A stretch of 64,000 nucleotides of DNA from Corynebacterium vitaeruminis (GTDB lineage Bacteria > Actinomycetota > Actinomycetes > Mycobacteriales > Mycobacteriaceae): assembly GCF_001054325.1 (NCBI RefSeq), contig NZ_JVVM01000020.1, forward strand, positions 62,001 through 126,000. The letters are read 5' to 3'. The translations under genes and the position numbers were made by a program. Under the pieces are notes generated by a model. It did not search any database, was not told the origin of the DNA, and saw nothing but the letters and a program-made list of their open reading frames with translations. Shown here piece by piece: positions 45,282 through 55,581 of this stretch (position 1 is the stretch's first letter; each line of letters starts with the position of its first letter).

Positions 45282-46661
45282 ATGAGGCATAGAGTTCATC
45301 CACTATCCCCACTGCTCAAAAGCTTCACCACCATCGCTGCGGTGACTGCATTCGCAGTCGCAAATCAGTGGCAACTGGCCGTTGCGGTCGTGACTCAGCT
45401 CTACGACTGGGCATGGCTTGGCCTACTTATCGGCACCGGCGCGGTTGCCATAATCATTGGTCTGATTGCACTTTTCTCATGGCTTTCCTGGCGTTATACG
45501 TTCTACGAGCTCACCGGTGAGGAGGTCCGCTACGGCTCGGGTTGGCTGCTGCGCTCCCGGCGCACGGCACGGCTCGACCGCGTGCAAGCGGTGGACGTCA
45601 ACCAACCGTTGTTAGCGCGCATTTTCGGTCTCGCCGAAATTGTCATCGAAACGGCCGGCGGCACCAATTCACATTTCACAATCAAGTATCTCACTCCCAA
45701 GCAGTGCGAGAAGTTCCGCGCTGACGTGTTAGGCGAGGTAGAAAAGCTGGACACCGAGCTGGCACATTCGCTTTACGACGGCGACAGCTCCACCGCGCCT
45801 CTAGACTCCGGCGCTCACGTGTCCTCCCGCATGCCTGACGCAAAAACTATCTTTGGCCCCGTCGATGTCGGACGACTGGTCGCATCTACGGCCATTGGTC
45901 CCGGACTTCTCGTTGGCATAGCTCTTATCCTCCTCGCCGTTGTCTCTGCGCTGTTTACCGACTTCATCGTGGAAATCCTCAGCGGAGTAACCATCACTAC
46001 TTTGATTGTGATTGGCAGTTTCGCTGTCGGCCTTTTCGGAGTACTAAATCAGTCGTGGGATTTCACGCTGAAGGTGTCGTCGGAAAGCAGGCGCCTGGCG
46101 ATTACCGCCGGGCTGTTGTCGACACGCGCTCAGACTATTCCCATTGATCGCATTCATGGTATTAAAGTGGTGCAGCCGCTGTGGTGGCGCCCGTGGAAGT
46201 GGTCCCGCGCAGATGTCTCGGTGGCGGGTTATGGACTGGACAGTACGCAATCAAATAGCACGTTGGTTCCGGTGGCGCCGACGACGGAGACGGACTCGAT
46301 TGTCGATTACCTGATGGCTGAGATTGCGGGACCGGCAGCGGCCGATGACCTGTTGGGCTCTTGGCAGACTCCACGTTCGGCATGGTGGCTCAGCCCCATT
46401 GACTGGAAGTTCCAGAAGGTCACTGCCACACGGCGAGGCCTGTTGGTGACTAAGGGGCGGTTCTGGCACACGCAGTTCATTGTTCCCTGGCAGCGTATTC
46501 AGGGGCATACGCTAACCATTTCTCCGCTGAAGAAAGCGGCGGGAGTGGCAAACGTGCGAATCGACATGGTCCCAGGAACTGTCACACCGGTGGCAGCGGA
46601 GTTGGCGCTGGCAGATGCGTACCAGCTCGCCGCAGTGATTCAGGAACACAAGGTTGTCTAG
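45282..46661 (+). CDS. Membrane protein with repeated PH domains (YdbT-type)
   Basis: A 459-residue protein with membrane helices near residues 12-35, 45-70 and two more around 200-250, and three DUF304/PH domains: about 75-140 (GWLLRSRRTARLDRVQAVDV), about 260-330 (RLAITAGLLSTRAQTIPIDR) and about 370-450 (RRGLLVTKGRFWHTQFIVPW). It starts right after the stop of the small PH gene, so the two surely act together. Function is unknown beyond membrane localisation. Confidence 0.85.
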   Translation: MRHRVHPLSPLLKSFTTIAAVTAFAVANQWQLAVAVVTQLYDWAWLGLLIGTGAVAIIIGLIALFSWLSWRYTFYELTGEEVRYGSGWLLRSRRTARLDRVQAVDVNQPLLARIFGLAEIVIETAGGTNSHFTIKYLTPKQCEKFRADVLGEVEKLDTELAHSLYDGDSSTAPLDSGAHVSSRMPDAKTIFGPVDVGRLVASTAIGPGLLVGIALILLAVVSALFTDFIVEILSGVTITTLIVIGSFAVGLFGVLNQSWDFTLKVSSESRRLAITAGLLSTRAQTIPIDRIHGIKVVQPLWWRPWKWSRADVSVAGYGLDSTQSNSTLVPVAPTTETDSIVDYLMAEIAGPAAADDLLGSWQTPRSAWWLSPIDWKFQKVTATRRGLLVTKGRFWHTQFIVPWQRIQGHTLTISPLKKAAGVANVRIDMVPGTVTPVAAELALADAYQLAAVIQEHKVV

Positions 46662-46755
46662 TGTGCTTGCCTCAGCGTGCCTGCCGAGTGCGGTCGGTTA
46701 GCACCACCGATAACTCTCGCTGCGGGCTAGTGGCATAGTCATTACGCTGGGATGC

Positions 46756-48558
46756 ATGACTATCGCCAAGAAAGATTACGAGTGGTACCGCAGCGCGGTG
46801 TTCTACGAGGTGCTCGTCCGAGCCTTCTTTGACTCCGACAACAACGGCTCCGGCGACCTCAAAGGGCTGACGGAAAAGCTCGATTATCTGCAATGGCTGG
46901 GTGTCGACTGCCTCTGGCTGCCGCCTTTCTACGACTCCCCGCTGCGCGACGGCGGTTACGATATCCGCGACTTCCGCGCCGTTCTCGACGAGTTTGGCAC
47001 GGTCGAGGATTTCAAGGTGCTTCTCGACGAGGCCCATGCGCGCGGTATCCGCGTTATTACTGACCTGGTGATGAACCACACCTCCGATAGCCATGAGTGG
47101 TTCCAACAGTCGCGCACTGACCCCGATGGCCCCTACGGCGACTTTTATGTCTGGACCGATGACCCGGACACCTACTCGGGCGCGCGCATTATTTTCGTGG
47201 ATACCGAGGATTCCAACTGGACCTACGACCCGGTGCGTGGCCAGTACTACTGGCACCGCTTCTTCTCCCACCAGCCAGATCTGAACTATGACAATCCGGC
47301 GGTGCAGGAAGCAATGCTCGATGTGCTGCGCTTCTGGTCGGATCTCGGCATTGATGGCTTCCGCCTCGACGCTGTTCCCTACCTCTTTGAACGCGAGGGT
47401 ACTAACTGCGAGAACCTGCCCGAGACCCACACTTTTCTGAAGCGCTGCCGCAAGGTCATGGATGAGGAATACCCGGGTCGCGTCCTGCTGGCGGAGGCCA
47501 ACCAGTGGCCCTCCGATGTGGTGGAATACTTCGGCGACCCGGAGGTCGGTGGCGACGAATGCCACATGGCTTTCCACTTCCCGCTTATGCCTCGCATTTT
47601 CATGGCGGTGCGCAAGCAGTCCCGCTTCCCCATCTCGGAGATCCTGGAGTCCACGCCAGAGATTCCGTCTTCGGCTCAGTGGGGCATCTTCCTGCGCAAC
47701 CACGACGAGCTGACGCTGGAAATGGTCACTGATGCTGAACGCGATTACATGTATGCCGAGTATGCGCATGATCCACGGATGAAGGCCAACATCGGCATTC
47801 GCCGTCGTCTAGCGCCGTTGCTGCAAAATGACCGCACTCAGCTCGAGCTTTTCAATGCCTTGCTGCTATCCCTGCCGGGTTCGCCGGTGCTCTACTATGG
47901 GGACGAAATTGGCATGGGCGATAACATCTGGCTCGGTGACCGCGATGGCGTGCGCACACCGATGCAGTGGTCGCCCGATCGCAACGCCGGGTTTTCCAAG
48001 GCCGACCCGGGTCGGCTCTACCTGCCGACCATTCAGGATGCGACCTACGGCTACCAGGCTGTCAATGTCGAAAACCAGGCGAGCTACTCCAATTCGCTGC
48101 TGAATTGGGTGCGTCGTCTGATTCAGGTGCGCAAGCGCTATGAGGCTTTTGGTCTCGGCGATTTCCGCGAGCTGAATAGTGATACCGCCTCTGTTCTGAC
48201 CTATCTGCGCACATACGGCGATGAAGTGCTGCTGTGTGTCAACAACCTGTCCTCTTACCCCGCGGCCGTCTCGCTGGATCTGTCCGAGTTCTCCGGTGCC
48301 ACACCGGTAGAGCTGACGGGTTCGGTGCCTTTCCCCACGATTGGCACTGATTCCTACCAAATCACACTTCCTGGCCACGGTTTCTACTGGTTCGAAATTC
48401 AGCTCCCGCCGGAGACAAACGCCGAACCGAGTGCCTCCATGTCCGCGCCGACAATTCCGGTCGCACAGGCTATTTCGGACGCGCCAGTGACGTCCTCCCG
48501 CGAGAACTGTGCTGCCGCCGATGCCGATGCCTCCACCGACGCCGATAATGAAGACTGA
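46756..48558 (+). CDS. treS: Trehalose synthase
   Basis: A 600-residue GH13 enzyme interconverting maltose and trehalose. It begins with the typical [19 protein letters not shown] and shows the four GH13 regions: [22 protein letters not shown] (nucleophile Asp about 204), LLAEANQWP (acid Glu about 245) and [10 protein letters not shown]. The last 50 residues (rich in Pro, Ser, Ala, Asp) exceed the family's usual end and look disordered. The next gene is maltokinase, as in Rv0126-Rv0127, so the pair can feed maltose-1-phosphate to a GlgE-type glucan pathway, though glgE itself is not in the window. Confidence 0.95.
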   Translation: MTIAKKDYEWYRSAVFYEVLVRAFFDSDNNGSGDLKGLTEKLDYLQWLGVDCLWLPPFYDSPLRDGGYDIRDFRAVLDEFGTVEDFKVLLDEAHARGIRVITDLVMNHTSDSHEWFQQSRTDPDGPYGDFYVWTDDPDTYSGARIIFVDTEDSNWTYDPVRGQYYWHRFFSHQPDLNYDNPAVQEAMLDVLRFWSDLGIDGFRLDAVPYLFEREGTNCENLPETHTFLKRCRKVMDEEYPGRVLLAEANQWPSDVVEYFGDPEVGGDECHMAFHFPLMPRIFMAVRKQSRFPISEILESTPEIPSSAQWGIFLRNHDELTLEMVTDAERDYMYAEYAHDPRMKANIGIRRRLAPLLQNDRTQLELFNALLLSLPGSPVLYYGDEIGMGDNIWLGDRDGVRTPMQWSPDRNAGFSKADPGRLYLPTIQDATYGYQAVNVENQASYSNSLLNWVRRLIQVRKRYEAFGLGDFRELNSDTASVLTYLRTYGDEVLLCVNNLSSYPAAVSLDLSEFSGATPVELTGSVPFPTIGTDSYQITLPGHGFYWFEIQLPPETNAEPSASMSAPTIPVAQAISDAPVTSSRENCAAADADASTDADNED

Positions 48559-48679
48559 CAAATAGAGCCTGCCGCCCCAAAGAAAAACAGCTGACGCAAC
48601 CGAGCAACGACCTGACTATCCACACTCAATCGCACAGCCGAACAGTGATTTTTAAGTCCCGAAAGGCGAATGAACTGAA

Positions 48680-50032
48680 ATGACTATTCCCACCGCCGAT
48701 TTCATTGCCGAAGAGTTGACAGACACGCTGGTCAAAATGCGCTTTTTCGCAGATAAGGCCTCTGACATCGACCACGTCGAAATCCTCTCTCTCGATCCCG
48801 TACTGCGTGACAATCCGGCCGGTCCCGATGTCGACATCGCGCTCGTAAAGGTACACACCGATCATTCCGCACCGACCTATCAGCTGCCCATCGCCTGGGC
48901 AGAGGATGTCCCCGACGGCCACGAGCAGTCATTGCTCGTTCGCGCCGAGGGAATCGTCGGCTACGACGCTCTGATCGATTCGGACGCCATCACGGCACTC
49001 GGCAAGAAGCTTTTCGACGACGGGAAGCTCGGTCGCATGGAACTGCGTCGTGTGCCGGGCTCTGAGCAAACCCGACCGGAATCCGGACGCCCAATGGGAG
49101 TCGAGCAGTCGAATACCTCAGTCATTTTCGATGACCGCGTGATGTGCAAGTTCTTCCGTCGCCTCTACCCCGGCACCAATGCCGATGTGGAGTTGCTGGC
49201 CGCACTCGCCCAAGCGGACTGCAAGTTCGTCCCTGAGCTCTACTCCTGGGTGGAGACCACCATTGGCGAAGACGCCTACACCACCGCCATGCTGCAGGAA
49301 TTCGCCCCGAATTCGGTCGACGGTTGGGAACTGGCTCTTGGCGCAGTGCGCGATGCCATCCGTGACAACCAGACCCCATTGGAGGACTTGGGCACCGACT
49401 TCGCTTCCGAAGCCCGCGCACTCGGCGAAGCAGTGGCCTCGGTTCACAGCAGTCTTGCCGCCGCAGTCGCGGTGAAGGAACGTCTCGCTGGTGCGGAGTT
49501 GGTGGCTCCCCTGCGAGCTCGCCTGGACTTCGTCGCTAGCGTGGTGCCAGAGATTGCCGAGGTCAAGGACAAGGCGCAGGAGGTATTCGATCGCGCAGAG
49601 GCTGCGATACCGGAAGGTGGCGCCGTCGTCCAGCGAATCCACGGTGATCTGCACTTGGGGCAGGTATTGCGCACGCCGAGCTCTTGGCGCTTGATTGACT
49701 TCGAAGGCGAGCCGTCGCGCCCGTGGGAGGAGCGCCGTCTGCCGGATCACCGCCTGCGCGATATCGCCGGCATGATTCGCTCCTTCGATTACGCCGCGCA
49801 CTACCCGCTGCTGACCGGACGTGAAGACACCGAGGCAGCGACCGAGCGTGTTGAGCAATGGGCTCGCCGCAATATCGATGCCTTCTTGGAAGGCTATGGT
49901 GACACCAGCGACCCGGCGCTGTTGGAAGCATTTGTGCTGGATAAGGCCATCTATGAGTGCCTGTACGAAGCCCAGAACCGCCCCAACTGGCTGCCGCTGC
50001 CGCTTGGTGCTGTGCGCTCGCTGTTAGGATAG
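48680..50032 (+). CDS. mak: Maltokinase
   Basis: A 450-residue aminoglycoside-phosphotransferase-like kinase that makes maltose-1-phosphate from maltose and ATP. The catalytic loop is VQRIHGDLHLGQVL (with the base Asp), followed by the metal-binding LIDFEGEPSRPWEERR. The N-terminal cystatin-like region includes the ADTSVIFDDRV-type sequence NTSVIFDDRVMCKFFRRL. It lies 121 bases downstream of treS on the same strand. Confidence 0.93.
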   Translation: MTIPTADFIAEELTDTLVKMRFFADKASDIDHVEILSLDPVLRDNPAGPDVDIALVKVHTDHSAPTYQLPIAWAEDVPDGHEQSLLVRAEGIVGYDALIDSDAITALGKKLFDDGKLGRMELRRVPGSEQTRPESGRPMGVEQSNTSVIFDDRVMCKFFRRLYPGTNADVELLAALAQADCKFVPELYSWVETTIGEDAYTTAMLQEFAPNSVDGWELALGAVRDAIRDNQTPLEDLGTDFASEARALGEAVASVHSSLAAAVAVKERLAGAELVAPLRARLDFVASVVPEIAEVKDKAQEVFDRAEAAIPEGGAVVQRIHGDLHLGQVLRTPSSWRLIDFEGEPSRPWEERRLPDHRLRDIAGMIRSFDYAAHYPLLTGREDTEAATERVEQWARRNIDAFLEGYGDTSDPALLEAFVLDKAIYECLYEAQNRPNWLPLPLGAVRSLLG

Positions 50033-50092
50033 GGCTTTTGTCGCAGTAATTTCATAGCGGGGAGTCATCACCCCGCAAGATAGAGGTCTTTC

Positions 50093-52009
50093 GTGCGTCT
50101 GCTCAGCAGAATCCTATCCACCACGCGAGTGCTCTGGCCTTTCTATATCGGGGTCATCATCTGTTCGCTGGCCACCGCCGCCGCATCGTTGATTAGCCCT
50201 TTCCTCATCCGCGATGCCACCGATGCTATCGTCGGCGCGGTGTCCAGTGACGAGGGCCTGAGCCAAGCGGCCATGTCCGACACTACCCGCACCGTAATCT
50301 GGCTGGTCATCGGACTGCTAATCGCTGATCTGACGCAGACCATCGTGCACAACATCGGTGGTTACCTGGGCGATGTGATGACTGCGCGCATGCGCGAGAT
50401 TCTGTCGACCCGCTACTACGCAAAGCTGCTGTCGCTGCCGCAACGCTATTTCGACAGCCAGGTCACCGGCACAATTATCGCCCGCCTGGAACGCTCGATT
50501 ACCAATATCACGCAGTTCCTCCAGGCCTTTTCCAACAACTTCTTCCCGATGTTGTTGACCGTCGGCGCCGTGCTGGGCATCACTGCCTGGTACTACTGGC
50601 CACTCGCTGTGCTGCTGATTATCGTTTTCCCGGTCTACACGCTGCTGACCGCATTGACGTCGAGACGCTGGCAGAAGATCGAAGCTAAGAAGAACGAACA
50701 GATTGACATCGCTGGCGGCCGTTTTGCCGAGGTCATCGGCCAGGTCAAGGTTGTCCGCTCCTTCACTGCGGAGCTGCGCGAGATTGCTTTCTTTGGTTCC
50801 CGCTTCCGCCGCACCATCTCCCTGACCCACGAGCAGTCAACGTGGTGGCACCGCATGGATGCCCTGCGTGGTGGCATTTTGAACGTCATCTTCGCAGGTA
50901 TCTACCTGCTGCTTTTCCTTCGCACCTTGTCGGGTGAGTTCTCCATCGGCACCATGGTCATGCTCATTCAGTTGATTAATATGGCGCGCCAACCGGTGAC
51001 CATGATGAGTTTCCTGGTCGACGCAGCCCAGCGTGCCGTCGCCGGTTCGCGCGATTACTTCAAGGTCATGGAACTCACCCCAGAAGCCCGCACGCAGCCG
51101 GAACTCCTCAGTGCGGCGACCGCGAATAACGGCAACGTCGACCCCACCGCCAATGGTTCCACCTCAGCCGCTGAGACCAACGACAGCGCCTACCAACTCG
51201 CCTTGAGCCGCGCGGCCGAACAGAAGGCTGCCGGCGCTCCCATTGTCGACTTCGATGCGGTGGACTTCGCCTACGAAAAAGACAAGCCGGTGCTCTCCAA
51301 TGTCAGCTTCCAGGCGTACTCCGGCCAGAAGATTGCCCTGGTCGGCGAGTCCGGCGGTGGCAAGTCCACCATTGTCAACCTGCTACTCGGCTTCTATGCG
51401 CCGACCGCGGGCCACCTGAGCGTCCTGGGTTCGGATGTCTCCGAGGTTTCCGGTTCGACTCTGCGCGCCGGCTCTGCCGTCGTGTTCCAGGACTCCTCGC
51501 TGTTCTCCGGCACGATTCGGGAGAACATTGCCTACGGCAAACCCACCGCTACCGACGAAGAAATCATCGCCGCGGCCAAGAAGGCCAACGCCGACGACTT
51601 TATTCGCAGCTTCGCCGACGGCTACGACACCACTATCGGTGAGCGAGGGTTGAAGCTCTCGGGTGGTCAGAAGCAGCGCATCGCTATTGCACGCGCAATT
51701 TTGAAGGACGCTCCCCTGCTGATTCTCGACGAAGCTACCTCCGCGCTGGACACCAAGGCCGAACGCGAAGTTCAGCGGGGCCTGGACAAGCTGATGGAGG
51801 GACGCACCACGGTTATCATTGCCCACCGTCTGTCCACGATTTCCGATGTCGACACCATCGTCACTCTGCGTGATGGTCACGTCGACGAGGTGGGTGCGCC
51901 CGCCGAATTGGCGCAGACCGACGGCATCTACGCCGAGCTACTGCGTCTGACGGCCTCAGCCTCGGCGGCGGACCGTCTGCGCCTGAAGAAGTACGGCATC
52001 AAGGGGTAG
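50093..52009 (+). CDS. ABC exporter (fused membrane and ATPase domains)
   Basis: A 638-residue half-transporter that would dimerise. Residues 1-340 form six membrane helices of the exporter type; an unusual Asn/Ala/Thr-rich linker (about 345-375) precedes the ATPase with Walker A GESGGGKSTIV, Q-loop VFQDSSLFSGTIRENIAYG, signature KLSGGQKQRIAIARA and Walker B LLILDEATSALD. The start is GTG 50093 (AGGTCTTTC just upstream). Substrate unknown: lipids, peptides or drugs are all possible. It is not part of an operon and ends in a strong hairpin. Confidence 0.9.
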   Translation: MRLLSRILSTTRVLWPFYIGVIICSLATAAASLISPFLIRDATDAIVGAVSSDEGLSQAAMSDTTRTVIWLVIGLLIADLTQTIVHNIGGYLGDVMTARMREILSTRYYAKLLSLPQRYFDSQVTGTIIARLERSITNITQFLQAFSNNFFPMLLTVGAVLGITAWYYWPLAVLLIIVFPVYTLLTALTSRRWQKIEAKKNEQIDIAGGRFAEVIGQVKVVRSFTAELREIAFFGSRFRRTISLTHEQSTWWHRMDALRGGILNVIFAGIYLLLFLRTLSGEFSIGTMVMLIQLINMARQPVTMMSFLVDAAQRAVAGSRDYFKVMELTPEARTQPELLSAATANNGNVDPTANGSTSAAETNDSAYQLALSRAAEQKAAGAPIVDFDAVDFAYEKDKPVLSNVSFQAYSGQKIALVGESGGGKSTIVNLLLGFYAPTAGHLSVLGSDVSEVSGSTLRAGSAVVFQDSSLFSGTIRENIAYGKPTATDEEIIAAAKKANADDFIRSFADGYDTTIGERGLKLSGGQKQRIAIARAILKDAPLLILDEATSALDTKAEREVQRGLDKLMEGRTTVIIAHRLSTISDVDTIVTLRDGHVDEVGAPAELAQTDGIYAELLRLTASASAADRLRLKKYGIKG

Positions 52010-52014
52010 CGCGC

Positions 52015-52047
52015 CGTCGTCAAGCATGCAGAAAAAGCTTGACGACG
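52015..52047. terminator. Bidirectional hairpin between ABC exporter and diacylglycerol kinase
   Basis: CGTCGTCAAGC / GCTTGACGACG forms a perfect 11-bp stem around a loop with five A. It lies between convergent stops at 52009 and 52065. Confidence 0.65.
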
Positions 52048-52064
52048 AGCCCCTCTGCGATTGC

Positions 52065-53024
52065 TTACGGGCGGGGAACGATGTAGCGGCCAGCGCCTGG
52101 GACGATTTCCACCGTGACCGGCATCGGGAACATGAGGTCGCCGTCAGCGTAGGCATTCATCTGACGCGGCGAGCCAATGTATTCCACATAGGCCTTCTTA
52201 GCGCGGTAGGTGCTGACCTCACCGATCTTTTCAACGGTGCCGTCGAACACGGACTTGAAGGCCAGGGCTGCCTTGATTCGTCCGGCCTTGCCGATGACAG
52301 TGATGTCCATCAGGCCGTCGGAGTGGTCTGCGGACGGGCAAATCTTCATACCGCCACCGTAGGAGCGGGTATTACCGAAAGCGGCCAGCGTAATGGGGTC
52401 TTCGAGAACTCGATCATCATCCAGCGTGATGCGGAAAGGCAGGGAGTGGAAGGCCAAGAACTCGCGGACGATGGCCAGGTTGTAGCGGTTGCGACCGTGT
52501 GGCCAGGTCATCTGATTGACACGGTCGGAGACAATGGAGTCGAAACCGGCACACATAATGGTGCCGAACCAGCGCTGCTCCCCGGATGCATTGGTAATGC
52601 GGCCAAGGTCAGTGGTGGTCCAGAAGCCATCGGCGATGACGTGAGCGGCATCGCGGGAATTTACGCGCGGCAAATTGTATTCGCGGCCGTGGTCGTTTCC
52701 GGTGCCTGCGGGGATAATGCCGAGCGGGATCCCTGTCTGCGCTTGCTCCTGCAGCGCGAGGTTGATCATGCCGTCGCCCCCACAGACTGCCAGGGCGTCA
52801 ATTCGACCGGCGGCGATGACCTCACGAATGAGCTTGCGGGCATCATCAGGGTTAGCACCTTGAAGAGCGATGACGTCGATGCCGCGGTCTGCGAACACCC
52901 GACTTGCCCGAGCTGAGGCAATCTGCGAGGCGCCATGACCAGCATGAGGGTTAGTGACCAGAGCAAGGGTACGAATCTCAGCTGTCCCCAGAGGATAGGT
53001 GAGGTCCTTGTCGTTAGCGTTCAT
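52065..53024 (-). CDS. Diacylglycerol/lipid kinase (DagK family)
   Basis: A 319-residue lipid kinase with the nucleotide-binding glycine-rich AVCGGDGMINLALQ (usually GGDGT), the GIIPAGTGNDHGRE loop and the late ADGDLMFPMPVTVEIVPGA. It would phosphorylate diacylglycerol or a related lipid at the membrane. In M. tuberculosis Rv2252, of this family, sits next to Rv2251, the counterpart of the flavoprotein divergent from this gene. The two probably share a control region (53025-53202). Confidence 0.88.
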   Translation of the reverse strand: MNANDKDLTYPLGTAEIRTLALVTNPHAGHGASQIASARASRVFADRGIDVIALQGANPDDARKLIREVIAAGRIDALAVCGGDGMINLALQEQAQTGIPLGIIPAGTGNDHGREYNLPRVNSRDAAHVIADGFWTTTDLGRITNASGEQRWFGTIMCAGFDSIVSDRVNQMTWPHGRNRYNLAIVREFLAFHSLPFRITLDDDRVLEDPITLAAFGNTRSYGGGMKICPSADHSDGLMDITVIGKAGRIKAALAFKSVFDGTVEKIGEVSTYRAKKAYVEYIGSPRQMNAYADGDLMFPMPVTVEIVPGAGRYIVPRP

Positions 53025-53202
53025 CGAAGAAATACCTACTTTTACGTGGGCTTTTGGCCGGTCAATACTGATCGTTATGCGTTTTTGTTACCGCATCTAA
53101 CTAAAGCCTACCAAGATTGATTGACATTTTTTGAGAAAACGTAACGTAATGTCGCTATGATAAAAGAGGTCGCAGCACCGATGCCCCAAGGAGAAGCTCA
53201 GA
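53025..53202. promoter_or_regulatory. Divergent control region with tandem AACGTA words
   Basis: The stretch contains TTGAGA (about 53130) and TATGAT (about 53156) in a reasonable -35/-10 arrangement for the flavoprotein gene, with AACGTAACGTAA between them. The repeated words could be an operator overlapping the promoter. No clear promoter was seen towards the diacylglycerol kinase gene. Confidence 0.4.
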
Positions 53203-54897
53203 ATGTCTAACAAGCTCACGATTCCATACCGCATGCGCTGGTGGGGCTGGGGCGTTGACGGTAACGACAAGCCAATCACCACGGCCAGCGAGAAACTCCT
53301 GCAACGCGAAATCGGTATGTCGCTGGACGCACACAACCCGCCGCCCAACATCGCCGACGTCACCATCCCCAGTAGCCGTCTCAGCACCGAAGATATCGAG
53401 GCTCTGGAAGCTATTGTCGGCGCGGATGCCGTCGCCACCGACCACGACACCCGCGTCAAACACGCGGTCGGCCGGTCCTACCCCGACCTGGCCCGCCTCC
53501 GTGCAGCCAAACTCGATGTCGCCCCGGATGCTGTCGTGCTGCCGAAGACTGAAAAGCATATCGAGGACCTATTCAAGGTATGCGCTGAACGCAAGATCGC
53601 AATCGTCCCCTTCGGTGGCGGCACCTCGGTCGTCGGCGGCGTAGAGGCTGTTGATGGAGGTATGGGCAAGGCCATCGCAGTAGCCATGACCGCCTTCGAC
53701 AAAATCATCGAGATTGACAAGGTCGCTGGCACCGTCACCGCCCAGACCGGCGTATTCGGCCCCGACCTGGAAAAGGAGCTGTCCAAAGCCGGCTTCACCG
53801 CCGGCCACTTCCCGCAGTCCTTCGAGTACTCCACTGTCGGCGGTTGGGTTTCCTGCCGCTCGGCAGGCCAAGAATCCTCTGGCTACGGTCGTATCGACCG
53901 CAACGTAATTGGCATGCGCGTCGTCACGCCAGCTGGCACCATGGAGTTCCGCGACATGCCGTCGTCGGCATCCGGCCCAAACCCGCGTGAGCTTTTCCTA
54001 GGGTCGGAGGGCACCCTGGGCATCATCACGCATGTGACGATTGCCCTAAATCAGCGTCCACAAAAGGAGATGCTCTTCGACACCTACTTCTTCAACTCCT
54101 TTGAGGAAGCCGCCGAGGAGCTGCGCAAGTTGGAGCAGAGCGGAAATATCCCGCACCTAGCGCGCATCTCCGACGAAAAGGAGACGCTGTTTGGCCTCAC
54201 TCAGCTGGGCTCCGCCAGCATGTCCGAGAAGGTCACAAAGTACCTGAAGCTGCGCGGCATCGATACCCCGTGCATGGTGATTTTTGGCTTCGCCCAGACT
54301 GATCCGGTCGGCGCCCGCGTCACCCGTGAGCGACTGGCCGCTCGCCTGCTGGCTAAGAAGTGCGTCCGCATGGGCTCCATCCCGGGCATGGCCTGGGTCA
54401 ACCACCGCTTCTCCTCGCCGTACCTACGCGATGTCATGATGACCCGCCGAGTCGGTGTCGACACCCTGGAGACCGCTACTACCTGGGACAACGCCGACAC
54501 ACTGCGCCGGGAAATCGCCTCCTCGATGGAAGCCGCTGGCAAGAAGCATGGCACCCCGGTGTACGTCTTCTGCCATATCTCGCACATGTATGAATCCGGC
54601 TGCTCACTGTACTTCACGTACTTCTTCCGCGAGACCGAAGGCGAGATTCTCCAGCAGTGGATGGACATCAAGACCGCGGCGTCAGAGGCCATGATGAACT
54701 TCGGCGGCACCATCACGCACCACCATGGCATTGGCCAGGATCACAGCCCGCAGTACTACGAGGAGAACACCGAGTTGTTCGCCAAGGTTATGCGTGCCAT
54801 TAAGGCCGAACTCGACCCGGCTGGCATCCTCAACCCGGGCAAGCTGGCTACCGGTCCGCGCTCCCTGGAAGAGCGTTACGACGGCAACATGATCTAA
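53203..54897 (+). CDS. FAD-dependent alkyldihydroxyacetonephosphate-synthase-like oxidase
   Basis: A 564-residue FAD_binding_4 protein. It has the FAD PP-loop region IVPFGGGTSVVGG (about 126-138), the second flavin segment SSGYGRIDRNVIGMRV, and the ADPS active-site signature ITHHHGIGQDH (about 505-515). ADPS enzymes swap the acyl group of acyl-DHAP for a fatty alcohol to start ether lipids. The likeness is clear, but the fatty-alcohol reaction is unproven in corynebacteria. The neighbouring diacylglycerol kinase and glpD suggest a glycerolipid role. RBS AAGGAG is visible about 14 bases before ATG 53203. Confidence 0.87.
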   Translation: MSNKLTIPYRMRWWGWGVDGNDKPITTASEKLLQREIGMSLDAHNPPPNIADVTIPSSRLSTEDIEALEAIVGADAVATDHDTRVKHAVGRSYPDLARLRAAKLDVAPDAVVLPKTEKHIEDLFKVCAERKIAIVPFGGGTSVVGGVEAVDGGMGKAIAVAMTAFDKIIEIDKVAGTVTAQTGVFGPDLEKELSKAGFTAGHFPQSFEYSTVGGWVSCRSAGQESSGYGRIDRNVIGMRVVTPAGTMEFRDMPSSASGPNPRELFLGSEGTLGIITHVTIALNQRPQKEMLFDTYFFNSFEEAAEELRKLEQSGNIPHLARISDEKETLFGLTQLGSASMSEKVTKYLKLRGIDTPCMVIFGFAQTDPVGARVTRERLAARLLAKKCVRMGSIPGMAWVNHRFSSPYLRDVMMTRRVGVDTLETATTWDNADTLRREIASSMEAAGKKHGTPVYVFCHISHMYESGCSLYFTYFFRETEGEILQQWMDIKTAASEAMMNFGGTITHHHGIGQDHSPQYYEENTELFAKVMRAIKAELDPAGILNPGKLATGPRSLEERYDGNMI

Positions 54898-54977
54898 CCC
54901 TGTTGCCGCCATCTGCAGCCCAACAGCCATTTTCTGCCAAACATGGAAAGTCCGGCATGCCTAGCCACTAGCAGCGA

Positions 54978-55091
54978 CTAGTGCGCCAGACTGACCAGTT
55001 CACTAGCGTAGATTTCCGGCGACGTTGGACCGTCATAAATAAATAGTGAAACGTAATCGTCAAGGGTAAAAGATTCAAGTGCTGCGGTCAT
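54978..55091 (-). CDS. Candidate 37-residue protein
   Basis: ATG 55091 opens a frame reading MTAALESFTLDDYVSLFIYD and then GPTSPEIYASELVSLAH. It has a strongly protein-like composition (acidic and aromatic residues alternating with small ones), unlike chance frames in non-coding DNA. AGGAAG lies about 14 bases upstream, a long spacing. It lies in a 684-base gap between the flavoprotein gene and glpD, transcribed against both. No family recognised; it could be a small regulator-binding or signal protein. Confidence 0.45.
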   Translation of the reverse strand: MTAALESFTLDDYVSLFIYDGPTSPEIYASELVSLAH

Positions 55092-55581
55092 TGTCGCTGT
55101 CGCTTCTTCCTGAGTTTCCAAGCAAGAATGCTTTGGATGGTGGGGATGGTCGGATTAATCGGTGCGATTTCGTCCGTGCGACCGCAAACAGTGTGGCGTT
55201 TTACATGCCTAAGCGTGCTTTTCTAATTACGACCTGTCTGAGGTGGCACGGACTGGAGACAGCAGCAACACATCTGCAGCGATGGTGCAATAGCAGCGAA
55301 AGCTCGGTTCATGGACTCAGAGCGGTTGGACGCTGGGTGCATAGCCATCGAGGTGTCTCCTTCCTTGTAATCCTTGGAACTGATTCGCAGCTAAGAAAGA
55401 TTTCTTGAATCAATATCCGTGCCGGTCGTTGATAATGAACAACTTAGTCTATTTCTAAGCGCCCTGCAATGGGTTACGCCCGAAATAGTTCGAAATCACT
55501 ACACCCCTCCATAACTTCATCACTTACGCCAGATAGTTTCACCACCATCATCGTCTTCGGGAAAGTCGAGGAAGAAAGACT
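55092..55581. other. Gene-free stretch upstream of glpD
   Basis: No convincing gene is seen here. A 109-codon plus-strand frame (55079-55408) has odd composition and no ribosome-binding site and is not accepted. Near 55493-55510 the words CGAAATAG and TTCGAAAT form an imperfect repeat that might serve glpD regulation. Confidence 0.4.

Noticed and set aside
55079..55408. A 109-codon plus-strand frame upstream of glpD
   Set aside because: Poor start region, odd composition and no similarity to a protein; overlaps the better 37-residue minus-strand candidate.
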